IMG/VR virus record: IMGVR_UViG_3300036939_000063
Coordinates: 1-33,824 of that record
Reading direction: 5' to 3' (one strand)
Source: a virus
DNA length: 33,824 bases
This document shows positions 1 to 8,300 of the stretch, piece by piece. Position numbers and translations under genes: made by a program. The notes below the pieces were generated by a model, which was given only the letters and a program-made list of their open reading frames with translations, made no database searches and was not told the origin of the DNA. Numbering within the stretch: position 1 is the first letter of the stretch; each line of letters opens with the position of its first letter.

Positions 1-109
1 GGTAGGACTTTCACCTACATGGTTGTTCAGTTGTCATAGAGTAAAAAGTGACTTTTCACTCTAAGCGCCTAATCCTCCCTAAGGGTTTCTAGGCAACGAG
101 TCGCAGTTT

Positions 110-690
110 ATTGGTTGCCTTGTACTGTAAGCAATTCAGAATGTTTTTCAGGGTGGCGATCGCCAGTGTGTTAAAAGCGAATATTCGAGGATTCCCTTAC
201 GACACAAGGAATTTAAGCGTTGTTAGTTTTGCGAAGAGCCAGTGCAAAGTAGTTGAATATTTGCGAAAAGCCTTGCCAGACAAGGAATATCAGCGTTGTT
301 GTCGAAAGCGCGAGCGTTGATGGGGTTATGTGAGCGCGTTGGCAACATTTGAGAATTCCCTTATCTGGCAACGAAATTAGAGAGTCACTGCATTGGCGAT
401 CGCCTGGAATGATTTAAACCGATCAGGGAAGTTGGAGCGAGCGCAGAAAATTTTCTGGCTGGTCGGCGGGGAATATTTGAGGATTGCCTTGTACTGCAAG
501 CAATTCAGAATGTTTTCAGGGTGGCGCTCGCCAGTGTTTTTAAGTGAATATTTGCGAATTCCCTTACGAAACAAGGATTTTAAGCATTGTTAGTTTTTGT
601 GAGCGCCAGTGCTTTTTTGTGAATATTTGCGGATTGCCAATTATAGCAAGGCTTTTAGAGTGTTTTAAGTTCGGCGAGCGCATTGACCCA
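110..690. repeat. Array of degenerate ~75-bp palindromic repeats
   Basis: At least five related units follow one another. Clear boundaries start with GAATATT at 179, 255, 471, 546 and 621. The steps 179 to 255 (76 bp), 471 to 546 (75 bp) and 546 to 621 (75 bp) show the period, and units around 255-470 are longer and more decayed. Most units carry a short palindrome of the type CCTTG-N5-CAAGG, followed by a TTTTAAGCGTTGTTAG-like stretch and a GGCGCTCGCC or GGCGATCGCC palindrome. Short reading frames here follow the repeat and do not look like proteins. The role is unknown; iteron-like, REP-like or mobile palindromic sequences are all possible. Confidence 0.7.
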
Positions 691-710
691 GCCTCAAAAA
701 TGGGACAGTT
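691..710. repeat. 20-bp direct repeat shared with the right end of the window
   Basis: The 20 bases at 691-710 recur exactly and in the same orientation at 33401-33420. On the minus strand both copies encode DNCPIFEA. At the right end this lies in a longer plausible small gene (33259-33456). Here the similarity stops after the motif, so this copy is probably a remnant of the same gene. Confidence 0.6.
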
Positions 711-825
711 ATCTGGAGGCAACACTTGCGACCCAAATTTTTCCAATGTTTAAACTAAGCCTAAAAACGCAAGTTTGGCTACCTTCTCACCTAACTCCCG
801 ACAGTAGGTCTTATGTATCCGTCCA

Positions 826-1138
826 ATGATAAAGCCTAGTTACTTCCGCAGGCGGTTGCTTGAGATGAAAGGGTGTTATCTAGAAAAATGGCTCATTCTT
901 GGCAGTGTCTTGTATGCACTCTTCAGCTCTAACCTGAGTGCCGCACAAGTGGTTGGAGATACAACACTGCCTACGGGAGAGCGATCGCTTGTCACAGGCA
1001 ATCCCAACTTCCAGATTGATGGCGGGGCAAGGCGGGGTGGCAATTTGTTCCACAGTTTCAGCCAGTGAATCTGTGCCCACTGGCGGTTCTGCTTTCTTCA
1101 ATAATGCATCCGATGGGTCGGCGAGCGCAACTCCCTAG
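826..1138 (+). pseudogene. Filamentous haemagglutinin (TpsA-type) N-terminus, frameshifted and truncated
   Basis: The reading frame from 826 encodes a signal-peptide-like segment (basic start, hydrophobic WLILGSVLYALFSS, then LSAAQ). It continues into the start of a cyanobacterial filamentous-haemagglutinin activity domain, with VVGDTTLPTGERS and NPNFQIDGGARRGGNLFHSF. A stop follows FSQ at about 1066-1068. The expected continuation, SVPTGGSAFFNNASD, is found in a different frame just downstream (about 1068-1110) and then ends. Intact TpsA proteins run for hundreds to thousands of residues with beta-helical repeats, so this is a remnant with at least one frameshift and loss of the rest. Intact proteins would be secreted through a TpsB partner, which is not seen here. 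Confidence 0.7.
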
Positions 1139-1375
1139 TAAAGCGCTGGTTTTTCCCTCGTTCAACCGTATTCTGGTAGGGTGTTATGTACGAGTAGCTA
1201 ACTATCGGTGCATGATCAAGGTTAGGGAGTTGTTTTCTGGAGCATCCAAGTAGCGTCCAAGTCATCTAATACTTCGATGTCCCTCTGGTGGAACCCGATT
1301 TAGACCAGGTTGGGCTGTTGTCTGGTTCAATAAGTTATGGAAACAAGGCTTCTGTGACAGTAATGGGGAGGTTCA

Positions 1376-2266
1376 CTATCCTGGCAAGTACAAACTGGAA
1401 CTATCTTCCGGACGGGCATGGAGGTAGCGGCTGGTGACGGCGACGCTGGAATGCCCCAAGGTTTCAGCAACAAGATGGATTTTTGCTCCCCTTTCCAAGG
1501 CGTGAGAAGCGTGGGCATGGCGCAACCAGTGGGGTGAAACGTTACCCTTGATTCCAGCTCGTTTACCTGCGGCTTTCACAATCTGATGCACCCGTTCCCG
1601 TGTCAAGTGACCAGAGTGGCTGCCCTTGCGAGAGCGGAACACGGGTTCATGAGGAGCTGCATCTCCCCTGAGCTGCATGAGTTCTACCCACAACGAGGCA
1701 GGAAGTAAAATACTGCGGGTTTTAGAACCCTTGCCCAGGACGGTGACTTGTCCGCTATTGCCCCGAAGCTGTAAATTGTTCCACGTCAATTGACACAACT
1801 CGGAAGCGCGTAACCCGCCTAGATACAATAGCCTCAAAATTGCCCGATTTCTGGGGTTTGTCTCCAGGGCAATCATCATTTGAACGTCCAGTTCGGTCAA
1901 CAGTCGTTCATTGAGAGTGTCCGGTGCTTCTGGAAGTTCGACCAAGGCACCCACATTTCGAGGTAATACCTCACTTTTGTTGCCGAACGAAATCAGGGAG
2001 CGAACGGCTGCCATAATCGTGCGCTGAGTACTTTTAGCCTTACCCTGCTCTTCCAATGAAGTAGCAAATCCCTGGACTTCAGCGAGCGTAACTAGGTGCA
2101 ATGGCTTCCCCACAAAGTCGATAAAGCGCATGGCATAGAGGCGGTAATACTCTTGCGTGCGGACACTTTTGCCGTGCAGCCACAAAGAAACTAATTGCTC
2201 TGTTGCTGTAACGGCTGTTTGTGTCGCAAGCTTGTTCATCTCCACCCCCCCCCGCACGCTGATCAT
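1376..2266 (-). CDS. Tyrosine recombinase/integrase (XerC/D-like)
   Basis: A 296-residue protein of normal length for a Xer/integrase-type site-specific recombinase. An N-terminal SAM-like core-binding domain spans about residues 20-105 and the catalytic domain about 120-290. All catalytic positions are visible: R153 in GGLRASEL, K182 in GKGSKTR, H246 and R249 in SPHWLRH, H272 in LGHSS, and nucleophile Y281 in SRYLHARP. It probably cuts and rejoins DNA at specific sites, such as for dimer resolution or integration of a mobile replicon. No clear target site was recognised. The start is uncertain: ATG at 2266 has no Shine-Dalgarno, and ATG at 2239 sits directly behind GGTGGAG. A run of nine G lies between the two. 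It is separated from parB by about 150 bp on the same strand. Confidence 0.9.
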   Translation of the reverse strand: MISVRGGVEMNKLATQTAVTATEQLVSLWLHGKSVRTQEYYRLYAMRFIDFVGKPLHLVTLAEVQGFATSLEEQGKAKSTQRTIMAAVRSLISFGNKSEVLPRNVGALVELPEAPDTLNERLLTELDVQMMIALETNPRNRAILRLLYLGGLRASELCQLTWNNLQLRGNSGQVTVLGKGSKTRSILLPASLWVELMQLRGDAAPHEPVFRSRKGSHSGHLTRERVHQIVKAAGKRAGIKGNVSPHWLRHAHASHALERGAKIHLVAETLGHSSVAVTSRYLHARPEDSSSLYLPG

Positions 2267-2413
2267 ACTCTGAGAGAAGGAAGAAAGCGATCGAATAGGG
2301 GGTACGAATTTGGCATTAGTAGATTATTGTGAAATTGGGGGGAGAACGCTCTTAGGTTAGCGCAGATAATGTATACGTTCCAAAAGCAAGCGCTTCACGC
2401 ACTTGGGAACTCG

Positions 2414-3310
2414 CTATTCTTCGGCAAGCAACGCTTCCATCTTTTCCAGGAGCCGTTCAAACTTCTTCTTCTTGGCTGGGTTTTGCCAGAGCTTTGCCTT
2501 CTGGAACCGACCAATAGTATCTTTGGCTTTGGCTTCCAGTGATGTTGGTTCGGGTTGGTGCTGAGTCGCTTTAATGCGCTCTTTAATTTGACTAAGTGAC
2601 AGCTCTTGAGTGAGCGCTTCTTCCAGTAGCACCTTTCTGAGTTCTGAGTCTTTGACCCGTGCGAGGGCTTGGGCTTTAGTGTAAGCAATTTTCCCGCTCT
2701 GCAAGGCGTCTCGGATTTCACTAGGGAGAGAAAGCAGGGGGAGCCGATGGCTGACAAAAGACTCAAAACTGACTAACCCTAGAGAGTTAAATACGGCTTT
2801 TACCATCTCACGTTCCGACTCGCCCACAACGTTGTGGGCTACTTTCCCTTTTACCTCTTTCTGGAGCCGATACAAGAGTGAAATAACGTCTTCATAAGGG
2901 ATAGAGAGCTTCATTGCCAGCAGGTTCAGGATTCCTAGAGTCTCTTCTAGGGGATTAAGGTTCTCTCTTTGAAGATTCTCTATTAAGGCAACTTCCAGCG
3001 CTTGAGAGTCGGTTAGAGACTTGACGATGACTGGCACTTCGGTCAAGTCAGCTCGCTGGGCAGCTCGGTAACGTCTCCCCCCAGCAACGAGTTCATACTG
3101 ATTGGCTTTTTGAGTTGGTCTCACCAACAACGGCTCTAGAACTCCATGCTCTTTAACCGTAGTGACTAACTCCTCCAATGAAGCCTCGTCAAAATACTGG
3201 CGGGGCTGGTACTCAGGTAGACAAATTGAGGCAAGAGGGACTACCTGATGGGTGCCAGTTGCGCGATCGCGAAAGGTGAAAACATCCAAGGAGCGTCTAG
3301 CTTTTGGCAT
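2414..3310 (-). CDS. parB: ParB-family partition protein
   Basis: A 298-residue protein in the ParB/RepB/Spo0J family. The N-terminal nuclease-like/CTP-binding domain includes VPLASICLPEYQPRQ (residues 24-38), GGRRYRAAQ (77-85) and ENLQRENLNPLEE (111-123). A helix-turn-helix central region follows, and the C-terminal third is very lysine- and glutamate-rich and probably helical. The ATG at 3310 was chosen because it starts MPKARRS and overlaps the end of parA by 14 bp, as expected for a translationally coupled pair. An upstream frame extension is only the shadow of parA. ParB proteins bind parS sites and act with ParA to segregate a replicon. No parS site was identified with confidence. Confidence 0.93.
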   Translation of the reverse strand: MPKARRSLDVFTFRDRATGTHQVVPLASICLPEYQPRQYFDEASLEELVTTVKEHGVLEPLLVRPTQKANQYELVAGGRRYRAAQRADLTEVPVIVKSLTDSQALEVALIENLQRENLNPLEETLGILNLLAMKLSIPYEDVISLLYRLQKEVKGKVAHNVVGESEREMVKAVFNSLGLVSFESFVSHRLPLLSLPSEIRDALQSGKIAYTKAQALARVKDSELRKVLLEEALTQELSLSQIKERIKATQHQPEPTSLEAKAKDTIGRFQKAKLWQNPAKKKKFERLLEKMEALLAEE

Positions 3311-3938
3311 TGAGTACCTCCAGCGCTTCGGCAAACAACGATTCAAAATCTGATGCGGCGCTTTTTGCTGTTGCTCCCGATGCTTGCCAGACGGTAGTGC
3401 CTTGACCGGGAGCATCGCTGATTACTTGGCGATTGTAGATAACTGTAGAGAGAAGGGGGAACCCGGTATTAGTCAGTAACTCCTGCGACTCCTTGAGCAG
3501 TACGGTTCCTTTAACGGCTTGGTTGAGGAATAGCGCCCCTTTAGGCATTCCCCCTCGTACTCGCTGGGCTTGCCGCAGCATACGGAGAATTTTGCTGCTA
3601 CTGTGTGTGTCTAAGCCTGACGGCTTGCAGGGGACAAGGGCTAGATCTGAAGCGTAGAGAATTGATTTAGTCACTTCCGATAGTCCTGCTGGTCCGTCAA
3701 CGATTACTGTATCGAACTCAACAGCTAACTGTGGGAGAGAGTCTAACAAATCTTCTGGATCGCTTGTCACTTGGCAGGGAAGATTGAGGTCTTTGAGCCA
3801 ATTGGAACTGCTCTGTTGGGCATCAGCATCAACTACAATTACACGGCCACGAAGTGAAAGCCAGTAGGCTAAGTGAACGGCTACCGTTGTTTTGCCTACC
3901 CCTCCTTTCTGGTTGACGAGCGCTGCTACTACTGACAT
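3297..3938 (-). CDS. parA: ParA-family partition ATPase
   Basis: A 213-residue, short ParA/Soj-type P-loop ATPase. It has a deviant Walker A KGGVGKTT (residues 11-18), VDADAQ (36-41) and a Walker B-like TVIVDGPAG around residues 76-84. ParA ATPases bind nucleotide and DNA and move plasmids or chromosome regions tagged by ParB. The ATG at 3938 (MSVVAALVNQ) is preferred because GGATGAAGG lies just before it and the family normally starts a few residues before the P-loop. The longer frame begins with TTG at 3977. It overlaps parB by 14 bp. The short type without an N-terminal regulatory helix-turn-helix domain is common on cyanobacterial plasmids. Confidence 0.93.
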   Translation of the reverse strand: MSVVAALVNQKGGVGKTTVAVHLAYWLSLRGRVIVVDADAQQSSSNWLKDLNLPCQVTSDPEDLLDSLPQLAVEFDTVIVDGPAGLSEVTKSILYASDLALVPCKPSGLDTHSSSKILRMLRQAQRVRGGMPKGALFLNQAVKGTVLLKESQELLTNTGFPLLSTVIYNRQVISDAPGQGTTVWQASGATAKSAASDFESLFAEALEVLNAKS

Positions 3939-4536
3939 GCCTTCATCCTGGCTATGTAGCTTATAGATGTCACTCAATCTACCTCGAATTGGGTCGATTC
4001 TACCAATACTCTCATTAGGTAGCTTTTGTTAGCTTGAACACAATCCGGTTGCCTTTAGCTCCGCTGAGCGCAGTTATGCATTTAGGAAATCAGTAACGAG
4101 CGCTAATGTCATAGCTCTATTGCGCTATAACTCTTTGACGGCAAGCCGTTTAAGTGTCGTACTAATCGTTTACAAAAGTCTCCAAAGCTGTTCTTAAGAC
4201 TGGCGTAGGATTGATCCAATCTTCCTAGGCAAAGTTATCAAAGCGATACTCCCCAATCTATTTTTGACCAGATCCATTCTATCCAGCCCCGGACATTACC
4301 AGCTCGTCAAATCATAGTATTCCTCTGTGCTGCCCACATCAGAGCCACAACAGCAGCATCGATGAGGCTGGAGAAGGATAAACGCTTTTGTTTTCCTGGA
4401 GAAGAAAGTGCGATAGCGTAGCGCTGCTGCTTACAGCAGATCGCTCTCGCGAGTAAAGCTTGATCGCAGATCGCGTCGCGCTTTATCTGGGTGAACTCGG
4501 TATAAGTCGAGAAAGTGGGCGATTGCGAAAGCCGCT
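3939..4536. other. Intergenic DNA upstream of parA with decayed palindromic sequence
   Basis: No convincing gene. The parA promoter and a possible parS site should lie near 3940-4150, but no element was recognised with confidence. On the minus strand about 4308-4400 there is an open stretch reading KQKRLSFSSLIDAAVV followed by ALMWAAQRNTMI and a stop; it looks like the C-terminus of a lost gene of unknown family. At about 4409-4486 the sequence is rich in GCGATAGCG, GCAGATCGC and CAGATCGCG motifs that can fold on themselves, as in cyanobacterial palindromic repeats. Confidence 0.5.
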
Positions 4537-4609
4537 GGAGTCAGTAGGAGCCTCACGACTCCCACTTCTCCTACAAAACCGGACGTGAAAGTTTCCCTTC
4601 ATCCGGCTC
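4537..4609 (-). ncRNA. Group II intron 3' end (domains V and VI), remnant
   Basis: On the minus strand 4609-4576 folds as a textbook domain V. AGCCGGA pairs with TCCGGTT, a two-base CG bulge follows, TGAAGG pairs with CTTTCA, and the loop is GAAA. The AGC catalytic triad is present. Domain VI follows at about 4575-4540, where GTAGGAG can pair with CTCCTAC around an inner GGGAG-containing arm. The usual intron-encoded reverse transcriptase is absent: the DNA upstream on this strand (4610-4860) has no intact RT frame. This is therefore the 3' tail of a degraded intron. The exact 3' splice boundary was not determined. Confidence 0.75.
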
Positions 4610-4912
4610 CTCAATGACTCAGCTCTTGTCATGAGAGAGCGAAAAAAATTGGGGGAGATTTAACTGGAGCGCCTGGTCAGACCCCAGCTCTAACTTTGCC
4701 GAGTTAGACCCTTTTCGGCAAACTGTCGTCAGCATAGGCTCAACAACATCTATCGTTGAGATATACCTTGGGCTTTGGCACAAAAGCCATTTTCGGCAAT
4801 GTTGCAAACGAATAAACGCCCACCTCCTCACAAACCGAAGAATTTAGAGCGGCGTTCCAGGGAATACTTGTTACCAGCAGAGGTGAGGCAACTCACTCCC
4901 AAAAGGAATTAA
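4610..4912. other. Insertion-element debris without an intact gene
   Basis: No supported gene. Pieces of a repeated sequence are present: TTTGCCGAGTTAGACCC near 4696-4712 and TTTTCGGCAATGTTGCAA near 4793-4809. These resemble the perfect hairpin at 5214-5245 (ACATTGCCGAGTT and its complement). They may be terminal inverted repeats left by an insertion sequence or MITE that entered the group II intron region. A 70-codon minus-strand frame across 4619-4831 has no recognisable protein features. Confidence 0.4.
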
Positions 4913-5158
4913 CTTTCACATTAATGAATCCCGGCAACGGGATTGAAACAATGCGATCGCCAAACGGCTCTTTCTCATGCTCTCGCACTTTCACATTAAT
5001 GAATCCCGGCAACGGGATTGAAACGTTCCTCCACCCGGTTGCTCGCCATGCAAAAGGGCAGCTTTCACATTAATGAATCCCGGCAACGGGATTGAAACAT
5101 CGCACCCAACTTGCAGATGTATTCGGCTGTGAGCTTTCACATTAGGGGTAGTTTGAAC
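4913..5158 (+). CRISPR. Short CRISPR array, three 37-bp repeats plus one degenerate repeat, no cas genes
   Basis: Three identical 37-bp repeats lie at 4913-4949, 4988-5024 and 5062-5098. They begin CTTTCACATTAATG, contain the palindrome CCCGGCAACGGG and end GATTGAAAC. Spacers are 4950-4987 (38 bp), 5025-5061 (37 bp) and 5099-5133 (35 bp). A fourth repeat at 5134-5158 keeps the first 11 bases and a diverged GTTTGAAC end but has lost the middle. The degenerate copy marks the trailer end, so the array probably reads on the plus strand with any leader to the left of 4913. Repeats ending GATTGAAAC are common in cyanobacterial type I and III systems. No cas gene is present, so any function depends on Cas proteins encoded elsewhere. 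Confidence 0.88.
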
Positions 5159-5213
5159 ATCGCTGTCACCAGGGGCTTGCGTAGCCTTTCCTGTAGTGTC
5201 CTTCTTATCTTGC

Positions 5214-5245
5214 ACATTGCCGAGTTGGGTCTAACTCGGCAATGT
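5214..5245. repeat. Perfect 13-bp inverted repeat (hairpin)
   Basis: ACATTGCCGAGTT at 5214-5226 and its exact complement at 5233-5245 surround a 6-base loop. It lies about 125 bp beyond the end of the ATPase gene on that gene's strand and after the CRISPR trailer on the other. It could act as a factor-independent-like hairpin in either direction, but no T-run follows. Related fragments at 4696-4712 and 4793-4809 suggest it derives from a mobile element. Confidence 0.6.
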
Positions 5246-5370
5246 TTCAACAAGAAGGGAATGAGTATAAATCTTTACACAAGTTGTCTCGCTTTCTGTC
5301 CATCTCCCCCGAAAAAAATCGCTCTCCAAGTACAATGCTTTCGTGAGCCTGAATCGGCTGTATCTTCTCT

Positions 5371-8300
5371 CTACCTCAGCCCAGCGTACTTGTCGAACTC
5401 CTCTTCCCTCAATATCTTGCCCATCTTTTGGTACTCTCGCCGGATGGCGCGAATCAGATGAATCATGTTGACGATACCACCGTCATCTGCTGCCAAGTAG
5501 GCTGCTGCCAGAGCAATGTTACGAATATTGGCCCCTGTGATTTCAAAGCGACGAGCGAGGAAATCGAAGTCTAGGTCTGGGCTACAAGGGGTAGTTTTTG
5601 GCCAGATTTGCTGCCAGATGCGGCGTCGTTGCGTCTCTGTGGGCAACGAAAATTCGATGATGAACCGCAGTCGCCGCACAAAGGCATCGTCCATATTGCT
5701 GCGTAGGTTGGTGGTGAGAATGGCTACTCCTTCATACTCTTCCATTTTCTGCAACAGGTAGCTAATCTCAAGGTTGGCGTAGCGGTCGTGGGCGTCCCGT
5801 ACTTCAGAGCGTTTACCAAATAGCGCATCTGCCTCATCAAACAGGAGAATGGCATTGGAGGATACTGCTGCGGTGAAAATGCGGTTGAGGTTCTTCTCGG
5901 TTTCGCCGATATATTTACTGACAATCTGCGACAGGTCAATTTTATAAACGTCAAGCTGCAATTCGTGGGCAATCACCTCTGCTGCCATTGTTTTGCCCGT
6001 ACCGGGTAGTCCAGAAAACAGGACGTTTAGCCCTTTGCCGAGGGACAACTTGCTCTCAAAGCCCCACTCTCCATGCACGAGATGTCGATATTTGGCTTGA
6101 TTGCAGAGTTCTCTGAGTTGGGCTTGTTGGTCGGTTGACAAGACGATGTCGTCCCAGCTGTACTTCGGCTCAAGTTTGCGTGCTAATGTTGCTAAGTCGT
6201 GACCGCATTGGGCACGGGTAGCGGCGAACAGATAATCTAGAGTGGGCTGTTTTCCAGGTTGTGCTCCGTTAGCCGATTGAGCTGCACAAAAGCGGGCAGT
6301 ATTGCAAGCGCTCTTTACTGCATTAGCAATTTGATTGGGTGTCAGGCGGAAGCGGTCTACTAGGGCATCTAAATCTGGGTCGTTGAGCGAGATGCTAGCG
6401 GCAGCTAGGTGAGTCTGCCAGCAAGCTCGACGCTGGGTAAAGTCAGGGATGGGAAAGGACACTGTAATCATGTCCAGTAGCTCTGTTGCCGTGGGTATCC
6501 AGGGTTGCATACCCGCTAAAATGGTGATGCCTTGGTTTTGGGCGATCGCACGGATTAGGCATTGATAAGACATCGCCCGCTCAGCGCCTTGCAGGGCATC
6601 TAGTTCATCCAGATAAAGCAAAGCATCTTGAAACCAAGCTTCGCGGAATACGAGTTTCAGAGTTGGCTCAAAATTGGTTTTGGCTTCGACCATTCGGGCT
6701 AAGTCTACCACCAGCAACGGGGCTTTCACTTCTGCCGCGAGGGCTTGGGCGGTGCGATGCTTGCCAGTCCGGTCTAAATCTTGGAAATACAACCGCAGCG
6801 GTTTTCGTTCTTGCCAATCTTCGACAACTAAGGCGGATAGGGCTTGTTTGAATTCTGGACTCAGGGGCAAATTGTCAAGGGAGAAAGTTGGCTGAATGAG
6901 TTGACAAAAGGGGGCTATTCGTGCCTCAAGTCCAGGTTGTCTGAGGAGGAAACGGACAACTTGGTCGTCTAAGTGCAATTCGTGAGCGAGTAGGGTGGGT
7001 TTGGGCTGATTGGGGTCTGGGACAAGATGCAGGAGGTTGTGGCGAATTAGGGGTGCATCGGGGGCAAAGTGGATGCGTCGTGCGAGTTTGGTTGTGGCAC
7101 AAGGGCAAAGCAGATTGAGGGCGAAGTCTACGCTGGGACGCTTGCAGCGCACGTCGTCTTGGAGGTAGGCGTAGAGGCGTTCGTAGCGGCGGTCGAGTTC
7201 GGGGGCGAGTGCGATCGCAATTATTTCTACATCAAAATCCGATAGCTGAAATTGTTGCTGTAACTGGGCTAAACGGGAATCGGCGGGGATAAAATCAGAC
7301 GGGAGTGTGATCGCGCTATCGGGATGAAAGAGGGGATTGCCGGGGGAATCAGTGAGCGATCGATGTACGTCTTCTGAGTTAACATGTAAGCCGCGATAGG
7401 GGTCTTGGGTTGCTGATTTTCCGTAGGCGATTTCAGCGGCAGCGAGGGCATATTCTAGGCGTGAGTCTAATCGTTGTAATAGGGAAAGTAGCTCCTTAAC
7501 AGGCGATTCAATCCCCATCTCTTCTTGAGGAAGTTGCACCGATTCTTCTTCTTCTAAAGCTACTTCTTCTAAAGCTGCGGCTGCTATTGGATCGAGGATT
7601 TTTTGAAGGTGTATCTCCATTCTTTTCGCTGCGGTAAACTCCGGTTTTAATTCCAGAGAGAGGGAAATTCGCTCCAGCGCTTCCTCCAGTTGTTCTAAGT
7701 GGTAGTGACAGATTCCCATGTTGTAAAGGGTATCGGCATCAGCACCATAGAGTTGTAGAGAATAGTCAAAATATTGTATGGCTTGAGGATAGTATTGCAT
7801 TTGGGAGAGGAGTGTCCCCAAGGCAAAGGCAAGGTTGCGCTTTTCCCCGATTGGGTAGTAGTTATCCCAAACTTGCTGAATTGCTAAATAGACGGCTTCT
7901 TGCATCGACTCCGAAGCCGATTCTACCTGCTGCATTAATGTAGGAAAACAGCCCCCAAAAATATTGGCATCCCAGTAACTCAATCTTAAATAGGCGAGAA
8001 TTTGGTCTAAAGTCAAAGTCTGATAGTTTTTTTCAATTCCTTTTTTTAAGGTGAAAAAATCATCGGGACTAGATTTTTCTATAGCTTCGCGATAAGCGAG
8101 TCGCGTTTCCAGATAGTTGTTAGGGGAATTTCGTAATAGAAAAGCACAAATATCTAAGCTGCTATGGCGATGAGTTGTAGTGAGGAATTGCCCTCCTTGA
8201 TTTTGAATATATTGCCCGATCGCATGATAATTTACCATCATAGAGAAACTACCGTGATGAGCAATTTTGGGGTCGCCGCGATTCTGGAGGGCAGAGGTTT

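Noticed and set aside
111-753. Several 60-70-codon frames at the left end
   Set aside because: They follow the 75-bp repeat units, on both strands, with similar peptides from each unit; an effect of the repeats.
2395-2766. 123-codon minus-strand frame
   Set aside because: It lies fully within parB in another frame, and parB has clear family motifs.
5134-5158. Reading the fourth CRISPR repeat as an unrelated sequence
   Set aside because: Its first 11 bases match the repeat exactly, its end is close to the repeat end, and the spacing is right, so it is kept as a degenerate terminal repeat.
4991-5215. 74-codon minus-strand frame over the CRISPR array
   Set aside because: It translates CRISPR repeats and spacers.
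5111-5461. 116-codon plus-strand frame near the CRISPR trailer
   Set aside because: It runs over CRISPR sequence, the perfect hairpin and the end of the ATPase gene; no domain or ribosome site.
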